This document shows, in pieces, positions 35,532-47,507 of a stretch of DNA of 64,000 bases. Each line of letters opens with the position of its first letter. Positions within the stretch are counted from its first letter, which is position 1. The position numbers and the translations under genes are program-made. The notes under the pieces are model-generated. The model did no database searches and was not told the DNA's origin. It saw only the letters and a program-made list of their open reading frames with translations. Source of the stretch: Apostichopus japonicus (Eukaryota > Echinodermata > Holothuroidea > Aspidochirotida > Stichopodidae); NCBI RefSeq assembly GCF_037975245.1, contig NC_092577.1, positions 1 to 64,000 of the forward strand. The letters are read 5' to 3'.

Positions 35532-36778
35532 AATAAACATACATTAAACTGTATGCCAAACATTTTCCAGTAGGTTCTCCAGCCAGACCAAATATTTCCA
35601 GCCGACCAAATATTTGGAGATTGGGGGCATTTGGGGGTCGAGTCTGATGAGCATTCCCATCACTTAACATGTCTGGCAGCAGCCATTCATGATGCCTGGG
35701 ACTATGACAAACCAAAGTTTCCATTGTTTGAGAATGGGGCATATTGCAAAACCACCCTAAAGATCTTCACCTCCTTGGTCATTTCAGTAAAATGAAAAGA
35801 AAGTTAGATTTTATACTTGTTTCACCCTATATTTTTCTCTAATTCTTGTACTTAATTATAAGGTGTATTTTTATTGGGACTTTGTTAGACTTTCGTCGTC
35901 ATAAGACCCTCACCGGACATTAATAACTGTTGAGTCGATCGTGTTGATCTAGTATTTAAGTGTTTATATCAATCAAAAACTGGATTGGTTTGTTAATAAC
36001 AAATTAATCTCTAAATGAGGAAATTGAATTCTTTCCATGTAGATACCAAATTTTTAATGAACTTGTTTTGTAAGGGGGTGGCATTATTGCCTAATTTGCA
36101 GGGGAGGCAATCCTACAATTACTGGAAAGGAGTGTATTAATTAATGTATTTATAGGAGGGCAGGATGAGTTATTGGTGAGGTGCAGGAGGAGGTGAACTA
36201 TGTTTACCAATGCCTTGTATGTAGCAAGCTGCAAGAGTCCCCCCTGCATGTCCAGCTTATGAGACAAGCAATCCCGCCCAGTAGTAGGCTCATACAGCCT
36301 CCTTCTGTTACTAAAACCCCCACTATCCTTTATCTTTCATTCCTCAGCCTATTAAAACTCATAATATTAAAATTAAACGTTAGGTTTTCTTTCTTACCTT
36401 TTCTGTATTGCCTGCTAGGCAGGGTCAAGGGAAATGTAACATTTGGGTTGAAATGTACAGAACTTGGTCAAATGTGGTATGGCTAAGATAGTTAAGATAG
36501 TTAATGAATTATATTTTACCACTGTGCTTGCATAACAAAAATATAATAATAATATACTAATTTAATAAAAAGTTATAGACATATATAATACATGCCAATT
36601 TCACTTGTGTTGTGCCCCACATTATTGAATTATAGGGATATTTTTAAAACCAGATTTTTCCTAGTACACAATCTATATACAATATCTGTCATGGTCATTA
36701 TTATGCGTACCACAGGAATAATTCCCCTTCAATGTTTATAACTTGACAATTAGCAGTAATTGCTAAATACCTGATTTG
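35532..36778. other. non-coding stretch right of the CACTA-type element
   Basis: No gene, RNA or structured repeat is recognised. The text 'gaccaaatatttccagcc' and 'gaccaaatatttggagatt' at 35587-35622 forms a small local duplication. The frame at 36181-36486 is random-looking. Confidence 0.5.
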
Positions 36779-37686
36779 ACCCTCCGTTACATGTCCCTCC
36801 GTTACCCAAAAAATACATTTTTTTATATTATTTCCTAGTCATTAAATGATGGGAAAATTTCATAATTTGTATAAAACACTTTCTTAGAATTAACCAGTCA
36901 AGAAATGTTAAACCATGGATTTAGCTAATTTTAATGCTAGAGTAAAGAACAAGTGAACTAGTGTCCCTCCGTACCAGTAACAGAGGGACAGTTGTTTACC
37001 AGATGCTCTTGTGCACAGATTCCTGGGAGTTAACTTGCTACTTAATTGTTGTGTTCTTTGAATAGATTCCTTGACTTCCTGTTTATGTGAAGAGAACGAT
37101 AGCTTGCATAAAATGATTCCTCAGAATGTGAAGTCAGTAGGCATCTTGGCAAGAAACAGAAACAAATTTGTGCACATGGTACAGTGCAGTACCTGTGAAC
37201 TGTCTACTGTAAATACACGTGATTAATTGACTTGTTTTGAACTGTACAAGCCCCCCCCCCCCCTCAGTTTCTCATAATGCAGTTAGAGAGTGTTAAATGA
37301 TGAAAAGTGCTCTGCTTAAACTTGTCCTTTAAACCAATTTCTTATTATTTTTTACTTTTTTCTTAAATCTTTTAGTAACCACATATGCTAATGGTTTGGT
37401 GAATAAAGCTATTGGTTTAATACTCTTATCCTTGTTTCGCTAAGTAATATAACTGTTAGTCTAATAGCAATGAAAATATTGAATCTATAGCAGCAAAACA
37501 GGCAAAAGACTACACTAAACAGCACCGAATATTTTGTGACCCTTCGTTACCATCAGAATTGTCCCTCCATTACTGTAGAAGATCAAATGTAGATTTGACA
37601 GTTGATGCCTGTTCATCTAATTTTCCCTTGGTATATGTGAAGCAATGCACCAGCCAACACAAGATATCAGTTACATGGTCAGTGCA

Positions 37687-38075
37687 CAGTGGCGAAGCTA
37701 GGGGTATTGGTCAGGGGGCGAGAATGGTCTGTAGGGGTGCTTTCAACACTATCTAAGCGAGCGCTACCACAGGTTGGCGCGGATGGTACAGAAATGTTTT
37801 GAGTAAAGATACTCCCTAGATCGCCGGAACTGACCCTTCCCAGGGGGCCTTGCTAATTTGCAGATAAACGAAGAATAAATAGGTGTCATCGCCACCAACA
37901 AAATGTCATTTTTTTCTTGTGATTGGTATTTGAGAGCGCAATAAAGTCAATAATCACGAATAAGTAAAAAGTGGTAAAAAGCCGAAAAGGGCGCCAGCAG
38001 TCCATTTGAGTCCGTCAGGTGGAATGGGGGGGGGGGGGATCTGCCCCCTCTGACTGTATGGATGCTCCGCCACTG
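37687..38075. mobile_element. hAT-type MITE (389 bp)
   Basis: The tips are inverted: CAGTGGCGAAGC on the left and, reversed on the right, CAGTGGCGGAGC. The 8-bp flanks are TCAGTGCA (37679-37686) and TCAGTGTA (38076-38083), a target duplication with one mismatch, as expected for hAT elements. The interior 'agcgctaccacaggttggcgcg' and 'gatcgccggaactgaccctt' is shared with the hAT element at 40457. It has no coding capacity. Confidence 0.85.
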
Positions 38076-38244
38076 TCAGTGTAACTTAAGAACAGTGAAT
38101 TTGACATCTTCAAAAGAAAGTGTGAAACACATATTCATTTCGTGTCCCTCCGTTACCGTGATGTTTTTCATGCCATATTTTTCCTACAGTAACAGCCACA
38201 AGAATTAAATATATGGGTATGAAGCAAGTTACTAGCTGTTTAGA

Positions 38245-38721
38245 CATAGGCGTAGTAGCCTAATTCGATTTGGGGGGCTGTAAAGACTTGCCCGAAAATA
38301 AAATAAAATAAAAAATAAAATAAATGTTCGCGCTCCGCACGTTCAACATGTTATTGTGCATATCATATGGGCATTCATCGGTTATAACATCACATGCCAA
38401 TAACATACATTCATTTTTCATCTTATTACCTTTCCATATTTGTTAAAATTATTGGGGAATTTGTTACAACAACAATGATCATAAGAATATAAGTTTAACC
38501 ATTGAAAAACACATTGCAAAATATGCTTCTTTCAGTAGGTGCCCGAAAAATCCTCAGCATATTGCCGAATTTTCACCCCAAAAAATGAAATTACACTGCA
38601 AATTATTCTTTTTTCAGTAGGTGCCTGAAAATTCTCAGCGTTTTGCCCGAATTTTCACCAAAAATTTTGGTTGGGGGGCTACAGCCCCCTTCCCCCCCCC
38701 CCCCCGCCTCCTACGCCTATG
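38245..38721. mobile_element. hAT-type MITE (477 bp)
   Basis: The tips CATAGGCGTAGTAG and, reversed, CATAGGCGTAGGAG form terminal inverted repeats. The flanks TGTTTAGA (38237-38244) and TGTCTAGA (38722-38729) are an 8-bp target duplication with one mismatch. The interior contains a doubled segment (cagtaggtgcc, gaaaa, tcagc, ttgcc, gaattttcacc) at about 38534 and 38618, and a poly-C run. It has no coding frame. Confidence 0.85.
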
Positions 38722-38824
38722 TGTCTAGATAACCACACAAGAAATTGCAAAATAATCACCCAAGCTAATGCAGAGAGAAACAAAATGTGTCAGTAATACA
38801 GTCAAATGTCCCTCCGTTACCGCT

Positions 38825-39633
38825 TGACCAGTCAATAAGTAGGCTATTGTCCAACAAATGATCTCTATAGTGTTATTTTGTTTACAGTAGTACTTGGTAG
38901 TTGGTTCACAGGGATGTTGCCAGAGCATTATACATAGGGGTGGGGGAAGGGGGATATCGGGCAATCTTTACCAACTGAAAAATAAAAAAACAGGGATTGC
39001 CTTTATCGGGCCCATAAGTGGGGTTAAACTGTTTTTTTAAGCTGACGAGTGAAAGTTTAGGCACAAGTAATCCTTCAAAGTAGTCCTCCAAACCTTAAGG
39101 TGGAGTCCCAGATTTGGACCTACAGTGCAAGGGCCACCTCGTCCCTTCCGGTTCCTACCCCTATTATAAGGAAAAATTCCAGTTATCTGCTGCAAGCTCC
39201 GGTATATTACAGTAGGATTCAGTGTTTAATGCTATCAGGGCAATTCCTGGCATTCATTAGATCACTACTCTGTCAGCAAATACTTATTTGTCCAGTTTCT
39301 CATGCATATTTACTAATTCTGTGGCATTTTCATATGTAAATTTCCACACAATGTCCATCAGCCTAGTTGGTAATTCATTAGAATTTCAATCAGCCAATGA
39401 GCAGGAAGTAAGTATTGCATAACACTATTGAGCACTTGAATAATTATAAAACACAGAAGGGTAAAATCTGTGATCGTTGCAATCTCCACAGCGCAGTGAA
39501 AACCACACTCAGGGAAAACAAACGCAGTATAGGTGTATACAGTACACTTTACTTGAAGGCAACGTTGATAGAACCAGATGCCAGAGCTTAATAGATGAAA
39601 TTTGCCCTCTTCAAGAAGAGAATTAAAGCAGGA
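38825..39633. other. non-coding stretch
   Basis: No gene is recognised. 'cacagggatgttgccag' at 38907 could be a hAT-like tip, but its partner was not found. The short frames here have no protein-like features. Confidence 0.45.
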
Positions 39634-40218
39634 GGGCATTTCCATGAAAAAGTGTACATGGGCTCAAAATATAAATTCTGCAATCACATCTTGTCATTGG
39701 TTAAATGTTGTTGTAAACATATCCAAGTTTGTGGAATCAATATGATACCTTCCTAAATATTGATTTTTTTGTTGTAGAATTTTGCATATGAAGTGAAAGG
39801 ATGCTGTAATGCAAATTTTGTGCACAAATTATTAAAAGATTTGTTTTTGTTCTCCTAAGAAATTAATGGTAATACTCAACTGATTTGTACATTTATTGCT
39901 TACATAGTGCACTAACTTCAGATATCACTACCAACCTTTTGAATATATAATCAAAAATAATCAATATTTGCTTTATTCAAACCTCTATCAGCTGATGTAA
40001 CGTGAGTAACAAAAATTAATATTTTTCCCCATACATCAAATATGACACTACTAAAAATCTCATAATTGGATTTGGGTTTCTACTCATCACCCCGAAATGT
40101 GAAACAAGTAAAGAAATGATGTGCACCCCACTATGTTAAGTAGGGTAGGTGATGCAAATGGTAACGTGAGTTACCATGTTACGTGAGTTATCATACAGTA
40201 TAATCATGCTTATAATGT
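39634..40218. repeat. dispersed direct repeat block, copy 2
   Basis: This is a same-orientation copy of 5897-6497, including the GTAACGTGAGTTAC motif at 40160-40193. It differs by small indels, for example a T-rich insertion near 39765 and loss of 'gtactgta'. After its end unrelated sequence follows, then a transposon nest. Text matching the bases after copy 1 (6510-6555) reappears only at 47950-47998, past that nest. Confidence 0.85.
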
Positions 40219-41399
40219 AGACAATTATGCTACCAAGGTATAACTTAAGTCAAACTTGAAGCACCAAATGTGGTGAATGAACATGGTCATTTCAAGTTTT
40301 CTACGGTGTTGTTGAGATATGGACAATAATTCATTCACAATGAATTATGGCTTAAAACTAAATATGTTATTGAAGTTCAGTTAGTTTTTATCAGAGTCAA
40401 TATTTGAGAACTCAAAATTGAATTGGTGGTTTTCACTGTTTAATAATCATTGTTAACAGGGGCGGCGATCTGTTTCAAATATTGGGGGGGACATTTGCTT
40501 GGATGCAGGCAAATTACTATCAAAGCGGAGCGCCACCATTGGTTGGCCCGCAGTGTACAAGAAAATTTCTGGTTTTGATAGCCCCCCAAATCACCGGAAA
40601 TGGCACTTCTCGGGCTTGGAAATGACCAACCAGATGTACACTTTTGCCTGAGAACCAAGTTTTCCTAATAGGTTTTTTTTTCATTCATAACCTTTTTTTC
40701 AAGATTGTCACCAGTCACACATCATGTTCGACCTCATTGCATCTCCTGTGGATCATTGCCTTTGTAGGTAATTCTATGTAACGCCTCACAACACCCGTCC
40801 GCCCCACTTTTCAAGGTTTTAAGCCCATTATTTGTTCAGAATTTGAATAATAAATTCACTTCAAAACATACCCATAATGTTGCACAAAATTTCATCTATG
40901 GACAACCAATTTAGAAAACCCCCCCTCAACCCCTAATAGACCGGTCAATTGCACGAGTAGAGGGAAGTATGATGAAGAATGTTGGTCAAGGAATTTTTGA
41001 AAATTCAGACACAGTTAAATTATTGGTGTACAAATATTAAAACCTCTTATAACTGTTACTATAAAACTTCGATATCTTAGAAAATATCAAAAAAAAATAC
41101 GCTCCATGGGGAGGGCGGTCTCCACCCTTCATCCCCCCCCCCCTCCCTTGCCTACGCACCTGCAGTTAGAAATCTTGTAGGAAACAGGCCAAATGGAAAC
41201 CCAGTGAACCCATATCGATGTGGATCATATATATGATTGTACGTACTTACACTTAGTCTGGGAGCCTGTCCCATATGATTTCACCCCATTTAGCCCAGAA
41301 GGTTTGACCCCTTAAAGTTACTTAGACCATCTAGGTCATTCACAAAAAAATTGTCAGCTTAACCCCAGTGGTCGGGTTCGGACCCCAGACCCCCTGAAA

Positions 41400-42580
41400 A
41401 ATACCCCCCGGACGGGTTAATTTCACCCCATCTAGCCCATGGACCAAACTTTGTCAGAAGGAAGTAGTATGGCTGTACATTACAAAAAAGGCAAAACTGA
41501 CAAAATTCCTGGTTGGGAAGGGGTTGTCAGACCCCCCACTAAGTCACCCCCAGTCGGGTTAATTTCACCCTATCTAGCCCATGGACCAAACTTTGTCATA
41601 AGGAAGTAGTATGGCTGTACATTACAAAAAAGGCAAAACTGACAAAATTCCTGGTCGGGAAGGGGTTGTCAGACCCCCCACTAAGTCACCCCAGTCGGGT
41701 TGATTTCACCCCATCTAGCCCATGGACCAAACTTTGTCAGAAGGAAGTAGTATGGCTGTACATTACAAAAAAGGCAAAACTGACAAAATTCCCAGTCGGG
41801 AAGGGGTTGTCAGACCCCCAACTAGGTCACCCCCAGTCGGGTTGATTTCACCCCATCTAGCCCATGGACCAAACTTTGGCAATACCAAACTTTGTCAAAA
41901 GGTAGTTGTATGGATGTACATTACAAAAAGTGCAAAACTGACAAAATTCCTGGTCGGGAAGGGGTTGTCAGACCCCCCACTAAGTCACCCCCAGTCAGGT
42001 TGATTTCACCTCATCTAGCCCATGGACCAAACTTTGTCAGAAGGAAGTAGTATGGCTGCATTACAAAAAAGGCAAAACTGACAAAATTCCTGGTCGGGAA
42101 GGGGTTGTCAGACCCCCAACTACGTCACCCCCAGTTGGGTTGATTTCACCCCATCTAGCCCATGGACCAAACTTTTGCAATACCAAACTTTGTCAAAAGG
42201 TAGTTGTATGGATGTACATAACAAAAAGTGTAAAACTGACAAAATTCCCAGTCGGGAAGGGGTTGTCAGACCCCCCACTAAGTCACCCCCAGTAGGGTTG
42301 ATTTCATCCCATCTAGCCCATGGACCAAACTTTGTCAAAAGGAAGTAGTATGGATGTACATTACAAAAAGTGTAAAACTGGCAAAATTCCCAGTCGGGAA
42401 GGTGTTGTCAGACCCCCCACAAAGGGCACCCTCACCCAACCCCAAAAGGCGGGTTGATTTCACCCCTTCTAGCCCATAGACCAAATTTTGTCAAAAGAAG
42501 GTAGTATGTCTGTACGTTAAAAAAAGGAATATCTGACAAAATTGCTGTTCGGAAGGGGTTGTCAGACCCCTACAAAGAGC
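41400..42580 (+). repeat. left arm array of copy 2 (142/156-bp units)
   Basis: 'cccatggaccaaactttg' recurs at about 41439, 41579, 41720, 41861, 42018, 42161 and 42317 in the unit described for copy 1. Here units with the doubled 'ccaaacttt' segment (41871-41896 and 42165-42195) alternate with simple units. The frames at 41722 and 42120 are repeat translations. Confidence 0.9.
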
Positions 42581-43639
42581 CCCTACCCAGTGTCTTTTAC
42601 CCATGAACTGAGATGATAAAAATATAAACATAATTATTACAAAAATAAATATTTAATGATTATATTTATGAGAGGAGATATTCTATGTAATTTCAAAGAG
42701 CCTTCAATGTCCATTATGGCTTGCCTTTCTTAATTGCTTCATCTTTTTTGGTGACAAGCAGTCCAAAGTTGCTAGGCAAGGAAGTGACTGAAACACAATG
42801 ATGCTCCTGTTTTTGGTCAGTTTAAAACATTTTGATTTTTGTTTACTATAGCACCTAAGTAAAAATTATGGGTAGGCATCCCTGGCCTAATAAACATACT
42901 GATATAGATGAGAATCTTGTGGGAGGAGTTTCTCCTGCCTTTTGCTGGAAATGTTTTAATTCATAAGACAATACATTGACCCTCTTTGTCTTATGTCTGT
43001 ATTACTGTACAACCTTGCCCACATCCTGTTATGTGACCATAGTTGGTCCTCCACTTTCACCAAATTGCTCTATTCCCATGTTTTATTCATGTAAAAAATA
43101 AGACCTGCTATAGTTAATGGCCTGCAACCCAGTTATCTGCTCGGTCCCATAATATATGGTGTTACAGCAGAGGTGGAACAAAAAAAAATGGGGACCCTTT
43201 GGCATATTAGAAATCGTTAATAGGAACATTCTTCTAATTTCTGAAGCCTTTTCAAATAGTTATAGATATGACAGATCTATAATTGGTTAATCAAAGAAGT
43301 TTATTTGGGGGGAGGCTTGACCACTCAATTATATTATTGAAGCTGCCCCCCTCCAATGCTTCAGCTGTTTTTGTGTTACGAATGCATACTTTCCTTGTGC
43401 AATTGTTTTCATTTCATTTTTGGCATTTCCTTAAATATATATATATCCTATGGGTTAGATTTCTATAGTAGCTCACATTGTACTATTGCAACCAATAATT
43501 AAGTACTCATATTGTTTCTTTTTAAACCTACAATTGGTAACATATGCCAGTATAAAGATTATTTGGTTGAAATCAAGGAATATTTACAAAATCTGGAAGT
43601 TTAATTTGATTTACATCATAGGTGAAAAGGCAGTATTCC

Positions 43640-43673
43640 CCCCCCCCCCCAAAAAAAAAAAAAAAAAAAAAAC
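43640..43673. repeat. C10/A22 homopolymer junction
   Basis: A run of C followed by a run of A lies in the centre of the copy 2 foldback transposon. It is the reverse complement of the T17/G12 junction at 11630-11660 in copy 1. Only the tract lengths differ, as expected for slippage. Confidence 0.85.
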
Positions 43674-44963
43674 CAAGAGCATATTTCAACTATTTGATCT
43701 GTATTTAGTGTCTGATTTAGGGGGTGTTGTGGCGGGTGTACCCTTCCCCTTTCAGACCACCCCAAAAAAGTTGTGTTCCAGACAAGAATGCTGGAAAATA
43801 AGTGCATTATTCAAATCGTGCAGACACTACTTGTCTGAAAAATCAGATATCTGGATTTCCCTTTATTTTTATATCTAATAATTTTCACATTTTGAACCCA
43901 AATTTGGCAAATCAATCTTGATCGGGGCTTCATAACTGCGGTTTATCTGTCGAAAATCCTGTAACTGGTGAGCTTTACCTTAGCAATTTGTTTACAAATC
44001 ACACTTTACTTAAAATATTTGCAGAAGAGGTGGATTGATAAGATGGACACAACAGAATTATGTAAGTGACCTGATGGTGAACAATGACAGAGACGTACTG
44101 TATCATAGGAACTAATCAAAAAGACAATATAGACTTTTAAGAATAACCATTTGTATTTTAAAACCTTTAAATCGCATTGTGCCCAATAACAGAAGGGCCT
44201 TAAAACTGAGTGAGGCCACTTTGCCATGTTTGTTCAAATGCAATGTTTGGTGGGGTTCTAGCTGTAACTATTTCCTCTTTTGTGGATGGTATTTCCTAAA
44301 TTAAATTATCTTGTTAAATAATAATTATTATAGTTTTCCATGACTGTTTGTCATATTGAAGACACAAGTATGGTAATTGCCAGTCCAAACAACCATGTTG
44401 AACAAGCAAACTTATTCTACCAACATGAACTGGGACTGGTCCTGTTGAAAGCATGTTGTTATTTTCTACATTTTTCATGCAAAGGAATCTGCTTTACAAG
44501 TGTAAAACTTTTCATATTTAACATTTGTTCCTGGTTCTACATGTATCCATTTCTTGCTTTTACGGTATATATTATGTTACACAAATACAAAAGTGGCCCA
44601 TGTGACCAGAATGGGTACATCTTTGCTTTCAGACCATTCGGTAAGTTTTTCCATGTTTTATAATACAATGTCTTGAATACTTTCTTTAAACAAAATTCTG
44701 GTCTATGATTAGATTGCGTGAATTGAATTGGCTGGGTGGGGGCACCTTTTGGGGGGGTCTGAAAACCCCTTCCCGACCAGCAATTTTGTCAGATTTTCCT
44801 TTATTTTAATGTACAGACATACTAATTCCTTTCGACAAAGTTAAGTCTGTGGGCTAAGATGGGGTGAAATCAACCCGCCTTTTGGGGTGGGTGAGGGTGA
44901 CATTTGTTGGGGTCTGACAACACCTCCTCGACTGGGAATTTTGTCAGTTTTACTTTTTGTAAT

Positions 44964-46357
44964 CAGGGTTGGCATTTTCCCAGGAAACCTGTTTTTCCCA
45001 CTAAGCGGTAAAAACCAGGTAAAAACCGGGAAAAACTGGTAAATACCGGTAAAAACCGCCTCCTTCTCGAAAACTAGTATTAATTGTCCGTAAAATGCAG
45101 GGTCATCAGTAGGCACAATATTGTTTCATGACAGGCATATTTTATTGAATATGGGAGTATCTTAGCTTCATTTTGAGCTATTTTATCACATTCTTATTCT
45201 ACTTTTTGTGGAAAAAAGAGTAGTTTTCGTATTGCACATGTATAGTTATTCTGTCACGATCTCTTTAGCAGTATGCATTGCCTATTGCCCAAACCATTAT
45301 AGGTCTACACTGGGACATTCACCCCTCCTAAATTCTTCAGGCCTATTATGTGGCATGAACAGCGGAGGATAGAACGAAGTGGCGAACCATGGCATCCAAA
45401 GCCTCAAATGGACAAGGAACCATATAATAATATAATATTATGTGCTCAGACAGTTCATTCCATTAATACAGTAGGCAACAGTTTATTGAGGTGAACTTCA
45501 ATCCAGGGGGCTCAATAGAAACTGCTTTGAAACTTTGTAAGGCACATGGGCCCAATTAAAGTATTAAACGCACAATGGCCCTATGGAGCCATTCGCACAA
45601 CCAAACTGTTTACCTTATGCAAACATGGTCCAATTATGATACAACTTCATGCATGAGTGATTAAACACTTTGAGGTGGACAGGTGAGGTGATACTGGGCA
45701 CTTCCTGTGTATAGGCTAACTGAAGAGGTAGGAGTATCAACAACACAAGTAACTGTTCCAATTGTTACCTATTCTCAAATTAGTTGATGTCACAACAGTC
45801 ACTTAGTACAGTGCCTATAAGCAATATAAGCATAGTACAGTGCCTAGTGCGAAGTGTGAACAGAGTACAATTTATCGCAGACATGAAGTGATCGTTCTTG
45901 GATGTGAATCATCATTTGGATCTGAGCGGACTAATGTGGCATGTATAATATGACGAACCATAGCCCTAGGAGGCACCAACAGTTTGATACGAGTCCATTC
46001 TCTAGATAATGGAATTATGCATCTCGATAGGAAAACAAAGTTGGTTGATTTGAGCATCCAATATATTATTTATTTGAATTATTTATAATAGTCTAATCGG
46101 TAAACTCACAAGTTATAGATCATAGCTGTTCTTTGGATGTAACCCAACCCCCTACCATAAGATGCCATTTTCTTGTAGATTCTATGCTCCTCCACAAGTT
46201 CCACATGAGTTTTTAGGAATTCTATATAATTTGAGGTTTTTCCCGGTTTTTCCCAGTTTTTCCCACTTATAGGTGGGAAAAACCTCCCGGTAAAGACCGG
46301 TAAAAAACTTGTTTTTACCGGGCGGTAAAAACCGCCCGGTAAAAACCGGCCAACCTA
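44964..46357. mobile_element. hAT-type non-autonomous element (1.39 kb) nested in the right arm
   Basis: It is inserted between perfect 8-bp duplications, TTTGTAAT (44956-44963 and 46358-46365), restoring the array unit when removed. The tips are CAGGGTTGGC and, reversed, TAGGTTGGCC. Both ends carry subterminal runs of 'ggtaaaaaccgg' words (44998-45060 and 46230-46350) in opposite orientation. The frame at 45872-46057 is not protein-like. The centre is otherwise unique AT-rich DNA. Confidence 0.9.
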
Positions 46358-46365
46358 TTTGTAAT

Positions 46366-46900
46366 GTACATCCATACTACTACCTTTTGACAAAGTTTGG
46401 TTTTGCCAAAGTTTGGTCCATGGGCTAGATGGGGTGAAATCAACCCGACTGGGGTGACTTAGTGGGGGGTCTGACAACCCCTTCCCGACCAGGAATTTTG
46501 TCAGTTTTGCCTTTTTTGTAATGTACAGCCATACTACTTCCTTCTGACAAAGTTTGGTCCATGGGCTAGATGGGGTGAAATCAACCCGCCTTTTGGGGGG
46601 TGGGTCAGGGTAAACTTTGTGGGGGTCTGACATCACCTTCCCGACCAACAAGTTTGTCAGTTTTTCCATATTTGTAACATACTACCATGCTACTTCCTTT
46701 TGCCAAAGTTTGGTCCATGGGCTAGATGGGGTGAAATCAACCCGACTGGGGGTGACTTAGTGGGGGGTCTGACAACCCCTTCCCGACCAGGAATTTTGTC
46801 AGTTTTGCCTTTTTTGTAATGTACAACCATACTACTTCCTTCTGACAAAGTTTGGTCCATGGGCTAGATGGGGTGAATTTAACCCGCCCAGGGGGTCTTT
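46366..46900 (-). repeat. right arm array of copy 2
   Basis: Inverted 142/156-bp units continue after the nested element: 'caaagtttggtccatgggct' at about 46408, 46549, 46706 and 46847. They are followed by the conserved terminal segment that ends at 47042. The frame 46355-46669 is a repeat translation. Confidence 0.9.
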
Positions 46901-47507
46901 TTCAGGGGGTCTGGGGTCCGAACCCGACCACTGGGGTTGAGCTGACAATTTTTTTGTGAATGACCTAGATGGTCTAAGTAACTTTAAGGGGTCAAACCTT
47001 CTGGGCTAAATGGGGTGAAATCATATGGGACAGGCTCTTGGCTTAACTCATACACAAGATGCAAACCAAATTTCATTACGGATGCAGTCCGTCTAGTACT
47101 TCATTTCGAGAGAAAAAAATAAAAACTACTTTCGGTCATATATAGTAACAAATTGTGACACGGTTAGACAGGCGCCTTGCGACGAATTTGCCAAGGGAGG
47201 GGCAAAGCTTGTTCCCAAACTTTCTAATTGTAGCGCCACCATAAGTTAGCGCGAAGCGCAAAAGAAAATTTTGGCCAAAAATGCCCCCCAGATCGCTGGA
47301 AATGGCACTTCCAAGGCCTTGTAAGTTGCATCTAAGCATTTTCTATTTTGAAATTACTTTGATATCATAAAAAAATACAAAACATATACTTAAAAAAAAC
47401 TATGCCATCAAATATTGGGGGGATATTAGATACTATATCCCCACCTAAAATATTGGGGGGACATGTCCCCCCCGTCCCCCCCCATGATCGCCGCCCATGA
47501 TTGTTAA

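Larger units (their letters stand above)
36779..38824. repeat. dispersed TGTCCCTCCGTTACC motif cluster
   Basis: The motif or a close variant occurs at about 36779-36806 (twice), 36961-36990, 37537-37576 (two degenerate), 38141-38160 and 38806-38824. The copy at 36961 is an inverted repeat (TGTCCCTC and GAGGGACA). The spacing is hundreds of bases, with no coding frame between. Two small hAT-type elements sit within the cluster. Confidence 0.65.
41256..47042. mobile_element. foldback DNA transposon, PIF/Harbinger-like candidate, copy 2
   Basis: This is a second copy of the element at 9221-13904, with the centre in the opposite orientation (42600-44740 matches 10500-12690 reversed, nearly identical). 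The tips are GTCTGGGAGCCTGTCCC on the left and, reversed, GCCAAGAGCCTGTCCC on the right. It is flanked by TTA on both sides (41253-41255 and 47043-47045), the classic PIF/Harbinger-type target. Without the nested hAT-type element it is about 4.4 kb. The arms differ from copy 1 mainly in the number of 142/156-bp units. No transposase is present. Confidence 0.87.
40457..47499. mobile_element. hAT-type element, interrupted by a foldback transposon
   Basis: The tips are CAGGGGCGGCGATC on the left and, reversed, CATGGGCGGCGATC on the right. A perfect 8-bp duplication, ATTGTTAA, flanks it (40449-40456 and 47500-47507). Its own sequence is only about 1.26 kb (40457-41255 plus 47046-47499). The rest is the 5.8-kb inserted foldback transposon. 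Both halves contain the segment 'agcgccacca' through 'ccggaaatggcactt' (or a variant) in the same orientation, also seen in the MITE at 37687. No transposase frame is visible, so it is non-autonomous. Confidence 0.85.

Noticed and set aside
41722-42003. Conserved-looking frames (MDQTLSEGSSMAVHYKKGKT) present in both foldback transposons
   Set aside because: They translate the 142/156-bp arm units. Similarity between copies reflects the repeat, and stops interrupt each unit.
43283-43468. 61-codon frame identical to one at 11831-12016
   Set aside because: The conservation comes from recent transposition of the whole element; there is no domain, and the frame is short.
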